DNA of 53,460 nucleotides from an uncultured Ruminococcus sp. (GTDB taxonomy: Bacteria; Bacillota; Clostridia; Oscillospirales; Acutalibacteraceae): the NCBI GenBank assembly GCA_902798365.1, contig CADBWP010000011.1:1-53460 (forward strand), read 5' to 3'. Numbering within the stretch: the stretch's first letter is position 1; each line of letters begins with the position of its first letter. Shown one piece after another: positions 1 to 8,400 of this stretch. The notes beneath the pieces were generated by a model, which did not search any database, was not told the DNA's origin, and was given only the letters and a program-made list of their open reading frames with translations. The position numbers and the translations under genes are program-made.

Positions 1-2
1 CC

Positions 3-845
3 ATCACATGGAAGAACGACGACGGCACCGTTATCGACACCACAACCGTAGCTTACGGCGATACTCCCGCTCACCCGGACGCAACCAAGGAAGCCGACGC
101 ACAGTTCACCTACAACTTCATCGGCTGGGATCCCGTTCCCACAGCTGTTACGGGCGATGCGGAATACACCGCTGTGTTCAACGCAGAGGAGATAGTTGTT
201 CCGGGCGAGATCATCGACGGCAAGTATTATATTGACGGCGTGCTTACAAAGGGCGTAGGTCTGGTTGAGTTTGAGGGCGACCTCTACTACATCAAGGTCA
301 CCGGCGAAATTTACAGGAGCAACAGCCTGTATATCAGCGAAGAAAAGGCACACGGACTTGTAATTGCAGGCATGTACAGATTTGACGCAGACGGCAAGAT
401 GATCCTGACAGGCGTCAAAAACGGCGTTGTAGGCGGCAGGTACTATGCCGACGACGAGCTTGTAAAGGGCGCAGGTGTCGTTGAGTTTGAGGGCAGCCTC
501 TACTTTGTAAAGCAGAACGGCACGATCTATAAGAACGGCAGCCTTGTTGTTTCGGAAGCAAAGGCAAACGGTCTTGTTCCGGCAGGCAAGTATGCGTTTG
601 ACGCAGACGGCAAGATGATGGCAAAGAACGGCGTTATCGACGGCTACTACTACGAGAACAACGTTATCGTAAAGGGCAAGGGCGTTGTTGAGTATGACGG
701 CGACCTCTACTTTGTAAAGCAGAACGGCGCGATCTATAAGAACGGCACCCTGTTTGTTTCCGGTTCAAAGGCTAACGGCTATGTTCCTGCAGGCAAATAC
801 ACCTTTGACGTAAACGGCAAAATGGAAGTAATTCTTGAAGGCTGA
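3..845 (+). CDS. Secreted repeat protein, 3' part (5' end outside window)
   Basis: The frame is open from base 3, so this is the C-terminal 280 residues of a longer protein. The first 60 or so residues (containing FIGWDPVPTAVTGDAEYTAVF-like spacing) look like the end of an InlB B-type (Listeria-Bacteroides) repeat, a beta-grasp module of surface proteins. Three tandem repeats of about 70 residues follow, starting near bases 210, 426 and 633. They share the pattern LYFVKQNG-IYKNG-L-VS-KANG-VPAGKY-FDADGKM. Such Tyr/Gly-rich repeats resemble wall- or polysaccharide-binding repeats, but I cannot assign a ligand. No sortase signal or membrane anchor follows; the protein ends just after the third repeat. 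A GC-rich hairpin lies downstream. The secreted location is inferred from the domain type, since the signal peptide would lie outside the window. Confidence 0.75.
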   Translation: MTWKNDDGTVIDTTTVAYGDTPAHPDATKEADAQFTYNFIGWDPVPTAVTGDAEYTAVFNAEEIVVPGEIIDGKYYIDGVLTKGVGLVEFEGDLYYIKVTGEIYRSNSLYISEEKAHGLVIAGMYRFDADGKMILTGVKNGVVGGRYYADDELVKGAGVVEFEGSLYFVKQNGTIYKNGSLVVSEAKANGLVPAGKYAFDADGKMMAKNGVIDGYYYENNVIVKGKGVVEYDGDLYFVKQNGAIYKNGTLFVSGSKANGYVPAGKYTFDVNGKMEVILEG

Positions 846-861
846 AACTGAATAACCCAAC

Positions 862-890
862 ACAGGGGGCTCCGAAACGGAACCCCCTGT
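862..890 (+). terminator. Hairpin after the repeat protein
   Basis: ACAGGGGGCTCC pairs with GGAACCCCCTGT (one mismatch) across a short CGAAAC-type loop, 16 bases after the stop codon. The following bases are only moderately T-rich, so this is a probable but not classical intrinsic terminator. Confidence 0.55.
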
Positions 891-956
891 TACCTTCGGT
901 TTGAATTGAAAAAAATGTCGAACCGAGAATAACGTAAATAAAAAACACAAATGATA

Positions 957-985
957 TTGATTTTTTGTTCATAATGTATTATAAT
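957..985 (+). promoter_or_regulatory. Promoter of the ydjI-like gene
   Basis: TTGATT (957-962), a 17-base spacer, then a perfect TATAAT (980-985). It lies about 70 bases before the ATG in an AT-rich gap and fits a housekeeping sigma-A promoter. Confidence 0.7.
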
Positions 986-1056
986 TAAAGGCGTATATCA
1001 CGGGTGTTGCAGATTGCCCGTCTATATTTAATCTTACAACAAAGGAGAAGTCAGCT

Positions 1057-2310
1057 ATGGGAATTATTAAAGCGGCGATAAACGCCGTAACAGGCGGTCT
1101 TGCAGACACCTGGCTTGAAGTCCTCGAGCCTTCGCCTATGGGCAACAGCACAGTTATCGCCCCCGGTCAGCTTGTTTCGCAAAACGGCAAAAGTCAGAAT
1201 AAAAAGGGATCCTCAAACATAGTTTCAAACGGATCCGTTATACATGTTTATGATCATCAGATGATGATCCTTGTTGACGGCGGCAAGATCGTTGACTACA
1301 CGGCAGAGCCCGGCTACTTTAAGGTAGATAACAGCTCTATGCCCTCGCTGTTCAACGGTCAGTTCGGCGACGCCATCAAAGAGAGCTTCAGCCGAATCAA
1401 ATACGGCGGCGTTTCGTCACAGTCGCAGCACGTTTTTTACATCAACCTCAAAGAGATCAAAAACATAAAGTTCGGCACACCCAACCCCGTTCAGTACTAC
1501 GACTCGTTTTATGAGGCGGAGCTGTTTATGCGCCTGCACGGCACATACTCCATCCGCATCACCGACCCGTTCAAGTTCTATCAGGAGGTTATCCCCACCG
1601 AGGTAATAACCGAGAACAAGAGCCTCAACTTTGAGGGCGAGTTTATAAAGCAGTACAACGACGAGTTTGTATCTGAGCTGGGCACAGCCTTCAACAACTA
1701 TTCGGCTGACGGCAACCGCATAAGCTTCATCACCTCCAAGTCAAAAGAGATGGGCAAGTACATGGCTCAGGCTCTTGACGACGACTGGAAAGAGCTGAGA
1801 GGATTTGAGGTAGTATCCGTCGGTATGGGTCTGCCCTCTTACAGCGACAAGAGCCAGGAGATCATCGACAAGCGTGCCGAGATGGGCGCTTCGGTAAGCT
1901 TTTTGCGCGACGGCGCAAACCAGCAGGCTTACATGGCAAAGAACGTTGCCGAGGGCATAAACGCCGCAGGTCACAACACGGGCGGCGCGATGAACGCCTT
2001 CCTCGGCATGGGCATGGCTCAGAACATGGGCGGCAACGTAATGGGCGGCTATATGCAGAATCCCCAGTACGTCAACCAAAACGCTCCCACGCAGCAGCAG
2101 GCGCCTCAGCAGCAGGCACAGGCAGCTCCCGCTCAGGCGGCTCCCGAGGGCGGCTGGACTTGCTCGTGCGGCACGGTCAACACCGGCAAGTTCTGCACGG
2201 AATGCGGCGGCAAAAAGCCCGACGCACCAAAAAAGCGCTTCTGCGGCAACTGCGGCGCGCAGCTTAACGAGGGTCAGAAGTTCTGTCCCGAGTGCGGCAC
2301 AAAGCAATAA
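1057..2310 (+). CDS. SPFH-domain protein with two C-terminal zinc ribbons (YdjI-like)
   Basis: A 417-residue protein. Residues of about 1-300 form an SPFH/band-7-like domain of the 'virion core protein' type, the family of Bacillus subtilis YdjI. A Gln/Ala/Pro-rich linker (about 335-365) follows, then two four-cysteine zinc ribbons (CSCGTVNTGKFCTECG and CGNCGAQLNEGQKFCPECG). The start has a strong AAAGGAG site and a clear promoter. In Bacillus, YdjG, YdjH and YdjI act together to bring PspA to the membrane during envelope stress (known). Here the ydjG- and ydjH-like genes follow, so a membrane-stress complex is the natural inference. No pspA is seen in the window. A strong hairpin with a T-run lies between this gene and the next, so expression of the three genes may be graded. 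Confidence 0.85.
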   Translation: MGIIKAAINAVTGGLADTWLEVLEPSPMGNSTVIAPGQLVSQNGKSQNKKGSSNIVSNGSVIHVYDHQMMILVDGGKIVDYTAEPGYFKVDNSSMPSLFNGQFGDAIKESFSRIKYGGVSSQSQHVFYINLKEIKNIKFGTPNPVQYYDSFYEAELFMRLHGTYSIRITDPFKFYQEVIPTEVITENKSLNFEGEFIKQYNDEFVSELGTAFNNYSADGNRISFITSKSKEMGKYMAQALDDDWKELRGFEVVSVGMGLPSYSDKSQEIIDKRAEMGASVSFLRDGANQQAYMAKNVAEGINAAGHNTGGAMNAFLGMGMAQNMGGNVMGGYMQNPQYVNQNAPTQQQAPQQQAQAAPAQAAPEGGWTCSCGTVNTGKFCTECGGKKPDAPKKRFCGNCGAQLNEGQKFCPECGTKQ

Positions 2311-2325
2311 TATTCCGATAATACG

Positions 2326-2350
2326 GGGCGGCTGCGGCAGCCGCCCTTTT
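2326..2350 (+). terminator. Intrinsic terminator or attenuator between ydjI-like and ydjG-like genes
   Basis: GGGCGGCTG pairs perfectly with CAGCCGCCC around a three-base loop and is followed by TTTT. It begins 16 bases after the stop codon, and the next gene's Shine-Dalgarno follows at once. Partial readthrough is likely needed to express the downstream pair. Confidence 0.75.
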
Positions 2351-2369
2351 GTCAGACAGGAGTTATTAT

Positions 2370-3467
2370 ATGGCTACGATGAATTATGTGTGCCCAAACT
2401 GCAACGGGCCGCTTAAGTTTAACCCCGACAAGCAGATGTTCACCTGCGAATACTGCTTTTCGGAATTTACCCCTCAGCAGGTTCAGGCGCAAAACGCCGG
2501 CAAGGAGCAAAGAGAGACCTATGACGAGCGCGAGGTAAACCGCTATGAGCAAAACCAGGCGCAGGCACAGGCTCAGGGCTATGACGCGGGCGACGACTAC
2601 CCCGTGTCTTATGTGTGCCCAAGCTGCGGAGCCGAGATAGTGACCACCTCTACCACCGCCGCCACCACCTGCTTTTACTGCGACAACCCCGTTGTGCTGG
2701 GCGGCAGGCTGTCGGGTCAGTTCAACCCCGACAGGGTGATACCCTTTGCGCTTTCAAAGGAAAACGCGGTCAACCGCTTTTTGGAGATGTGCGGCAAAAA
2801 GAAATTTTTGCCCAAGGGCTTTACCAACAAGGATCACGTCGATAAAATGCGCGGCGTTTATTTTCCCTATTGGTTCTGCGACCAGCAAAAATCCGCGCTT
2901 CTCACCGCTACGGGAAAGATAATCCGCACCTGGCGCTCGGGCAACAAGGAATACACCGAAACAAAGGTATATCACGTTGTTCGCGGCGGCAGCGTAATTA
3001 TAAACAACGTGTTTGAGCGAGCGCTGCAAAGCGAAAAGCGCGAAATGCTGCAAAGCGTTCACCCATATGACCTTTCCAAGGCGACGCCCTTTGCAATGAG
3101 TTATCTTTCGGGCTTTGAGGCTGAAAAGCGCGACCTTGAAAAGGCGGACGTTCAGCCTGCCGTGGAGCAGCGTATGCACAACTACGCCGAGCAGGTGCTC
3201 AAAAACACCATGGAGGGCTATGACACCATAGACACCGAAAGCTTCAGCGAACAGACGGAGCTTGAGGCGTGGACATACGACCTGCTTCCCGTGTGGGTGC
3301 TCACCTACAAATTCAACGACAGAATTCTGCCCTTTGCAATAAACGGTCAGACGGGCAAGGCGTACGGAGAGCTTCCCGTGGCTCCCGGCAAGCTTGCGAT
3401 AGCCTCGGCGATCGTTTCGGTTATCGTATTCGCACTCGGCGTGTTGGGAGGTATGCTGTTCTTATGA
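2370..3467 (+). CDS. Double zinc-ribbon membrane protein (YdjG-like)
   Basis: A 365-residue protein with two zinc ribbons at the N-terminal side: CPNC...CEYC near residues 8-30 and CPSC...CFYC near 84-105. A Gln/Ala-rich linker separates them. A single hydrophobic helix (about 341-365) ends the protein. This is the 'TFIIB-type zinc ribbon' layout of B. subtilis YdjG. I chose the ATG at 2370 because GACAGGAG lies seven bases before it; a TTG at 2349 sits inside the preceding terminator. The stop overlaps the next start as ATGA, indicating translational coupling with the TPM protein. Its role in a YdjGHI-type membrane complex is inferred from family and synteny; the ribbon ligands are unknown. 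Confidence 0.8.
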   Translation: MATMNYVCPNCNGPLKFNPDKQMFTCEYCFSEFTPQQVQAQNAGKEQRETYDEREVNRYEQNQAQAQAQGYDAGDDYPVSYVCPSCGAEIVTTSTTAATTCFYCDNPVVLGGRLSGQFNPDRVIPFALSKENAVNRFLEMCGKKKFLPKGFTNKDHVDKMRGVYFPYWFCDQQKSALLTATGKIIRTWRSGNKEYTETKVYHVVRGGSVIINNVFERALQSEKREMLQSVHPYDLSKATPFAMSYLSGFEAEKRDLEKADVQPAVEQRMHNYAEQVLKNTMEGYDTIDTESFSEQTELEAWTYDLLPVWVLTYKFNDRILPFAINGQTGKAYGELPVAPGKLAIASAIVSVIVFALGVLGGMLFL

Positions 3468-4270
3468 TAAAAAAATTATCTCTCAGGCTTTCGGCGGCAG
3501 CCGTGGCGCTGATGATCGCGCTGTTCTCCACCGCGCTCTGCTTTGCAGAGGTAACTCAGCAGTACGCCATAGAGGACGACGCGGCAATATTCACGGACGA
3601 TCAGCTTGACAGCCTTCGTGACAAGCTGTCCGAGGGCAACGAGCGCACGGGCTGGCAGCTTATTCTGCACACCAGCAGCCTCGGCATAACAAGCGAGCTG
3701 AACAATTACTACAACAAAAACTATTACGACCAAAAAAGCTTTGCGGCAGACGCCGTTGTGCTTGTGTTTGACCTTGGCAGCAACAAGGGCACGGTGATCT
3801 CGCACGGCGAGGCGATGGACTACATAAGCGACCAGCGCATGAGCTCCCTGGGCTCTATGCTGAGAAGCTACATGGACAACGGCGACTATTACGGCGCGAC
3901 CTTCGCCTTTGTGGATACCCTTGAGCAGTATCACAGCGACGGCATACCCACGGGCGACACCTTTGACAACATCACCTATGAGCAAAAGACCAACAAGTTT
4001 CTTTATGTGCTTAAGCATTACGGAATAATCATAGGCATAGCGGCAATAGCAGTCGGCGTGATAATGTTCTTCGTCATCAAGTCAAAGTACAAGCACATGG
4101 GCGTTTCGGGCACCTATGACCTTGCAGCGAACAGCTCGGTCAACCTTTCGGACGTTGAGGATCAGTTTGTAAATCAATACACCACCGTAAGAACCATAAA
4201 GGACGACAGCGACAGCGGCAGCTCGGGCGGCTCGTCCGGCGGCTCCACTCACGGCGGCGGAGATTTTTAA
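3464..4270 (+). CDS. TPM-domain membrane protein (YdjH-like)
   Basis: A 268-residue protein with an N-terminal signal peptide (about 1-28, ending ALCFAE), an extracytoplasmic TPM domain (about 30-165), one transmembrane helix (about 185-205) and a cytoplasmic tail ending in a Gly/Ser-rich stretch (SGSSGGSSGGSTHGGGDF). This is the usual plan of TPM/YdjH proteins. The ATG at 3464 overlaps the previous stop by four bases and fits the signal peptide; upstream starts in this frame would bury it. It is probably the transmembrane partner of the SPFH and zinc-ribbon proteins. TPM domains are also known from photosystem repair and thylakoid proteins, but no enzymatic activity can be read here. Confidence 0.82.
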   Translation: MIKKLSLRLSAAAVALMIALFSTALCFAEVTQQYAIEDDAAIFTDDQLDSLRDKLSEGNERTGWQLILHTSSLGITSELNNYYNKNYYDQKSFAADAVVLVFDLGSNKGTVISHGEAMDYISDQRMSSLGSMLRSYMDNGDYYGATFAFVDTLEQYHSDGIPTGDTFDNITYEQKTNKFLYVLKHYGIIIGIAAIAVGVIMFFVIKSKYKHMGVSGTYDLAANSSVNLSDVEDQFVNQYTTVRTIKDDSDSGSSGGSSGGSTHGGGDF

Positions 4271-4361
4271 TCAAATACACCAAGCTCAAAGCGGAAATTT
4301 TATTGACGCCGAGACCTTTGCAAAATCACTCCGCACACGCGGAGCTTTACGAAATTACAAG

Positions 4362-4392
4362 GGCAGCGCCATGCAAAACGGCGCTGCCTTTT
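4362..4392 (+). terminator. Intrinsic terminator before the hydrogenase maturation operon
   Basis: GGCAGCGCC pairs perfectly with GGCGCTGCC around the loop ATGCAAAAC and is followed by TTTT. A weaker hairpin, CTCCGC/GCGGAG, lies at 4329-4344. The loop holds an in-frame ATG that would otherwise look like the start of the next gene. Confidence 0.75.
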
Positions 4393-4409
4393 GTGTCGGA
4401 GGAAATAAA

Positions 4410-4664
4410 TTGGAAGAAAAAGATACACGCGTCGCGGTGATCAGCATTATCGTTGAAAGCCCCGACAGCGTAAACCGGATAAACGAGATACTGCACGACG
4501 CGTCCGAAAGCGTGATTGGGCGCATGGGACTGCCCTACCGCGAGAAGAATATAAGCATAATCAGCGTGGTGGTTGACGACACCCAGGATGTTGTAAGCAA
4601 TATATCGGGCAGGCTGGGCAGGCTGCCCGGAGTAACGGTAAAGACCGCCTATTCCAAAAAATAA
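4410..4664 (+). CDS. Iron-only hydrogenase system regulator (TM1266-like)
   Basis: An 84-residue protein with an ACT-like fold (RVAVISIIVE...SVVVDDTQDVVSNISGRLGRLPGV). It matches the TM1266 family of putative iron-only hydrogenase system regulators in both length and position next to hydE and hydG. I chose the TTG at 4410 because GGAGG lies just upstream and the length then fits the family. The ATG at 4371 lies in the loop of a terminator hairpin and would add 13 unrelated residues. One base separates its stop from the hydE ATG, so it is co-translated with the maturases. The family's function is poorly established; a ligand-sensing role is inference. Confidence 0.8.
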   Translation: MEEKDTRVAVISIIVESPDSVNRINEILHDASESVIGRMGLPYREKNISIISVVVDDTQDVVSNISGRLGRLPGVTVKTAYSKK

Positions 4665-4665
4665 T

Positions 4666-5706
4666 ATGAGTAATATCGAAACAATAAACAAGCTGAAAAA
4701 CGAGCAAAGCGCCTCTCGCCGGGAGCTGACCGCTCTTTTGCAAACCATAACAGACGATGAGCGCGAGCTGCTGAGGCAGGCGGCGCAAAAAACCGCGCAG
4801 GCTGTTTTCGGAAACAAAATATTTATTCGCGGGCTGATTGAGTTTACAAGCTACTGCAAAAACGACTGCCGTTACTGCGGACTGCGCCGCTCAAACAAAA
4901 ACGCCGTCCGATACAGGCTCAGCGAAGAGCAGATAATGTCCTGCTGCAAAGCAGGCTACAGCCTCGGCTTTCGCACCTTTGTTTTGCAGGGCGGCGAGGA
5001 CGCGTTTTTCACCGACGAGGTGATGTGCGGCATAGTAAGCGCGATAAAAAGGGAATACCCAGACTGCGCCGTAACCCTTTCTCTGGGCGAACGCAGCGAG
5101 GACAGCCTGCGCAGGCTGTTTGAGGCAGGCGCCGACAGATACCTTCTGCGGCACGAGACCGCCGATGAAGCGCACTATGCAAGGCTGCATCCGCCGGGCA
5201 TGAGCGGAGCGCACCGCAAGGCTCTGCTGTACAGGCTCAAGGAGATAGGCTATCAGACGGGAGCGGGCTTTATGGTGGGCTCGCCGTACCAGACGTTTGA
5301 AAACCTCGCGGACGACCTGCTGTTCATAAAGGAGCTGTCGCCGCAGATGTGCGGCATTGGTCCCTTTGTTCCGCACAGGGACACCGAATTCGGAAACATG
5401 CCGGCAGGAGATCTTAAGCTGACCCTCACCCTGCTGTCGGTCATACGGCTGATGAATCCGCGCATCCTTTTGCCTGCCACAACGGCGTTGGGAACCATTC
5501 ATCCAAACGGGCGCGAGCTGGGCGTGCTGCACGGCGCAAACGTGGTTATGCCCAACCTTTCGCCTGCCGAGCACAGAAAGGACTACGCGCTGTACGACAA
5601 CAAGATATGCACGGGCGACGAGGCTGCGGAATGTATCCGCTGTTTGTCGCGGCGCATGGAAAAAACAGGATATAAAATCGTCTGCGAACGCGGCGATTAT
5701 CAATAA
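4666..5706 (+). CDS. hydE: [FeFe]-hydrogenase maturase HydE, radical SAM
   Basis: A 346-residue radical-SAM enzyme. HydE works with HydG and HydF to build the 2Fe subcluster of the [FeFe]-hydrogenase H-cluster, where it acts on an organometallic Fe-CO-CN-cysteine intermediate delivered by HydG (known). The SAM-cluster motif CX3CX2C is at C64, C68 and C71 (CKNDCRYC). A TIM-barrel body follows with the family motifs LQGGED and GIGPFVPHRDT. Length and order (regulator-hydE-hydG-hydF) are typical. It starts one base after the regulator's stop. No hydrogenase structural gene is in the window, so it must lie elsewhere. Confidence 0.95.
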   Translation: MSNIETINKLKNEQSASRRELTALLQTITDDERELLRQAAQKTAQAVFGNKIFIRGLIEFTSYCKNDCRYCGLRRSNKNAVRYRLSEEQIMSCCKAGYSLGFRTFVLQGGEDAFFTDEVMCGIVSAIKREYPDCAVTLSLGERSEDSLRRLFEAGADRYLLRHETADEAHYARLHPPGMSGAHRKALLYRLKEIGYQTGAGFMVGSPYQTFENLADDLLFIKELSPQMCGIGPFVPHRDTEFGNMPAGDLKLTLTLLSVIRLMNPRILLPATTALGTIHPNGRELGVLHGANVVMPNLSPAEHRKDYALYDNKICTGDEAAECIRCLSRRMEKTGYKIVCERGDYQ

Positions 5707-5726
5707 TACGAAACGGAGCGATCACA

Positions 5727-7154
5727 ATGGCAATTTACGACCCTAAATCCCTCAAGGCAGAGGAATTTATCAACGACGGCGAAATTATGGATTCACTTAA
5801 ATACGCCGACGAAAACAAAGACAACTTTGAGCTTATCGACAGCATAATAGAAAAGGCAAGGCTGAGAAAGGGCATAACCCACCGCGAGGCAAGCGTGCTT
5901 TTGGCGTGCGACGACGAAGAGAAAACCAAAGAGATATTCGCCCTTGCCGAGCAGATAAAAAAGGATTTTTACGGCGACCGCATTGTTATGTTTGCGCCGC
6001 TGTACCTGTCAAACTACTGCGTCAACGGCTGCGTGTATTGCCCATATCACGCCAAAAACAAGCACATCTGCCGCAAAAAGCTGACTCAGGACGAGGTTCG
6101 CACCGAGGTCACGGCGCTGCAGGACATGGGTCACAAGCGTCTTGCCATAGAGGCAGGCGAGGATCCCGTCAACAACCCCATAGAATATATTTTGGAGTGC
6201 ATTGACACCATCTATTCCATCAAGCACAAAAACGGAGCCATCCGCCGCGTCAACGTCAACATTGCCGCCACCACGGTCGAAAACTACAAAAGACTGCACG
6301 ACGCGGGCATAGGCACCTATATTCTTTTTCAGGAGACCTACAACAAAAAGAGTTACGAGGTGCTTCACCCCACGGGACCGAAGCACAACTACGACTATCA
6401 CACCGAGGCTATGGACAGAGCCATGGAGGGCGGCATAGACGACGTGGGTCTGGGCGTGCTGTTCGGGCTTGAGCTGTACCGCTATGAGCTTGCCGGACTG
6501 CTTATGCACGCCGAGCACCTTGAGGCGGTTCACGGCGTTGGTCCCCACACCATAAGCGTGCCGCGCATAAGGGCTGCCGACGACATCGACCCCGATCAGT
6601 TTGACAACGGCATAGACGACGACACCTTTGCAAAGATCATTGCGATCATCCGCATCGCCGTTCCATACACGGGCATGATAATCTCTACGCGCGAAAGCGC
6701 CGCCATGCGCAAAAGGGCGCTCAGGCTGGGCATCTCGCAGATAAGCGGCGGCTCGCGCACCAGCGTGGGCGGCTATGCCGAGGAGGAGCCCGAGGAGGAA
6801 AACTCGGCGCAGTTCGATGTTTCGGACCGCCGCACTCTTGACGAGGTTGTGCGCTGGCTTATGGAGCTGGGCTACATCCCGTCCTTCTGCACCGCCTGCT
6901 ACCGCGAGGGCAGAACGGGCGACCGCTTTATGTCGCTGTGCAAGAGCGGACAGATACAAAACTGCTGCCACCCCAACGCGCTTATGACCCTTGAAGAGTA
7001 CCTGATGGACTACGCAAGCCCCGAAACCAAGGAGATCGGCGACCGCGTTATTGAGGAGCAGCTTCAAAACATTCCCAAGGAAAAGGTAAGACAGATCGCC
7101 GCCGATTATATTGAGCAGATAAAGAACAACGGCAAGCGCGATTTCAGATTCTGA
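5727..7154 (+). CDS. hydG: [FeFe]-hydrogenase maturase HydG, tyrosine lyase
   Basis: A 475-residue radical-SAM tyrosine lyase that cleaves tyrosine to give the CO and CN ligands of the H-cluster (known). The SAM cluster motif is C98-X3-C102-X2-C105 (CVNGCVYC). The C-terminal auxiliary iron-sulfur cluster motif CX2CX22C is complete at C388, C391 and C414. These two clusters distinguish HydG from the thiamine enzyme ThiH, which lacks the second. It lies 20 bases after hydE with an ACGGAGCG Shine-Dalgarno. A GC hairpin (7161-7184) separates it from hydF. Confidence 0.96.
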   Translation: MAIYDPKSLKAEEFINDGEIMDSLKYADENKDNFELIDSIIEKARLRKGITHREASVLLACDDEEKTKEIFALAEQIKKDFYGDRIVMFAPLYLSNYCVNGCVYCPYHAKNKHICRKKLTQDEVRTEVTALQDMGHKRLAIEAGEDPVNNPIEYILECIDTIYSIKHKNGAIRRVNVNIAATTVENYKRLHDAGIGTYILFQETYNKKSYEVLHPTGPKHNYDYHTEAMDRAMEGGIDDVGLGVLFGLELYRYELAGLLMHAEHLEAVHGVGPHTISVPRIRAADDIDPDQFDNGIDDDTFAKIIAIIRIAVPYTGMIISTRESAAMRKRALRLGISQISGGSRTSVGGYAEEEPEEENSAQFDVSDRRTLDEVVRWLMELGYIPSFCTACYREGRTGDRFMSLCKSGQIQNCCHPNALMTLEEYLMDYASPETKEIGDRVIEEQLQNIPKEKVRQIAADYIEQIKNNGKRDFRF

Positions 7155-7160
7155 TCATTC

Positions 7161-7184
7161 CGGGGCGGGCGCAGGTTCGCCCCG
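7161..7184 (+). promoter_or_regulatory. Intercistronic hairpin hydG-hydF
   Basis: CGGGGCG pairs with CGCCCCG over a ten-base loop, between the hydG stop and the hydF Shine-Dalgarno (GGGAGG). No T-run follows, so it more likely stabilises mRNA or modulates hydF expression than terminates. Confidence 0.45.
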
Positions 7185-7206
7185 AAGCTTTACGGGAGGC
7201 GTTTAA

Positions 7207-8400
7207 ATGAGCCTTAATTCCACACCCTCGGGCGAGAGGGTGCACATCGGCTTTTTCGGCAGGCGCAACGCAGGCAAGTCCAGCGTTGTAAACGCCTTTA
7301 CAAGCCAGCAGATCTCGGTGGTGTCCGACGTAAAAGGCACCACCACCGACCCCGTTACAAAGGCGATGGAGCTTTTGCCGCTGGGTCCCGTTATGATAAT
7401 CGACACCCCCGGCTTTGACGACGAGGGCGCCCTGGGGCAGGAAAGAGTAAAGCGCACGCGCCAGGTGCTCAACCGCGTCGATATAGCCGTGCTGGTGGTT
7501 GACGGAACCGCAGGCATGTGCGAGTCCGACCGCGAGCTTGTGGGGCTGTTCAAAAGCAAGGATATTCCGTATCTTGTCGCCTACAACAAAAGCGACCTTG
7601 CCGGAGAAAAAGAATACGCCGACGGTATCTCCGTCAGCGCAAAAAACAACACTAATATTAATCTGTTAAAGGAGACCGTGGCGCGGCTTGTAAAAAGCGA
7701 CGGCGACGGCAGACGCATATGCGGCGATCTGGTGAGCCCCGGCGACCTTGCGGTGCTTGTGGTGCCCATAGATTCCGCCGCGCCCAAGGGCAGGCTTATC
7801 CTTCCGCAGCAGCAGACCATACGCGACCTGCTCGACGCCGGCGCGGCGCCCGTTGTCACGCGCGATTCGGAGCTTGCAGGCACGCTTGAAAAACTCGGCA
7901 CAAGGCCGTCGATGGTGATAACCGACAGCCAGGTGTTCGGCAGGGTGAAGGACATTGTGCCGGCAGACATACCGCTCACCTCGTTTTCGATACTCATGGC
8001 GCGCTACAAGGGCTTTTTGAGCACAGCCGTAAAAGGCGCCGCCGCCATAGAAGCCCTGCGCGACGGCGACAAAGTTCTTATATCGGAGGGCTGCACCCAC
8101 CACCGCCAATGCGACGACATAGGCACGGTAAAGCTGCCGCGCCTGCTCAGGCAATACACCAAAAAGGAAATAGTCATAGAAACCTCGTCGGGCAGAAGCT
8201 TTCCCGAGGATCTGTCGCCCTATGCACTTGTCATTCATTGCGGCGGCTGTATGCTGGGCGAGCGCGAGGTGGGCTATCGCCGCAGGCTTGCTGAGGACAG
8301 CGGCGTGCCCTTCACCAACTACGGCACGGCTTTGGCGTATATGCAGGGTATTTTAAGGCGCACCCTGAGCGTGTTCCCCGATTTACAGGGGTTGCCTTAA
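7207..8400 (+). CDS. hydF: [FeFe]-hydrogenase maturation GTPase HydF
   Basis: A 397-residue scaffold GTPase that assembles the 2Fe subcluster and transfers it to apo-hydrogenase (known). The P-loop is GRRNAGKS (about 18-25), followed by a TTTDP switch region, DTPGFDD and NKSD. The C-terminal iron-sulfur ligands are C296-T-H298 and, 46 residues later, C345-G-G-C348, the HydF CXH...HCXXC signature. Start at the ATG after GGGAGGCGTTTAA. The stop overlaps the stop of the convergent DUF6062 gene by four bases. Confidence 0.95.
   Translation: MSLNSTPSGERVHIGFFGRRNAGKSSVVNAFTSQQISVVSDVKGTTTDPVTKAMELLPLGPVMIIDTPGFDDEGALGQERVKRTRQVLNRVDIAVLVVDGTAGMCESDRELVGLFKSKDIPYLVAYNKSDLAGEKEYADGISVSAKNNTNINLLKETVARLVKSDGDGRRICGDLVSPGDLAVLVVPIDSAAPKGRLILPQQQTIRDLLDAGAAPVVTRDSELAGTLEKLGTRPSMVITDSQVFGRVKDIVPADIPLTSFSILMARYKGFLSTAVKGAAAIEALRDGDKVLISEGCTHHRQCDDIGTVKLPRLLRQYTKKEIVIETSSGRSFPEDLSPYALVIHCGGCMLGEREVGYRRRLAEDSGVPFTNYGTALAYMQGILRRTLSVFPDLQGLP

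Noticed and set aside
4371-4409. ATG start giving a 97-residue hydrogenase regulator
   Set aside because: The ATG is in the loop of a terminator hairpin; the TTG at 4410 has GGAGG and gives the family length.
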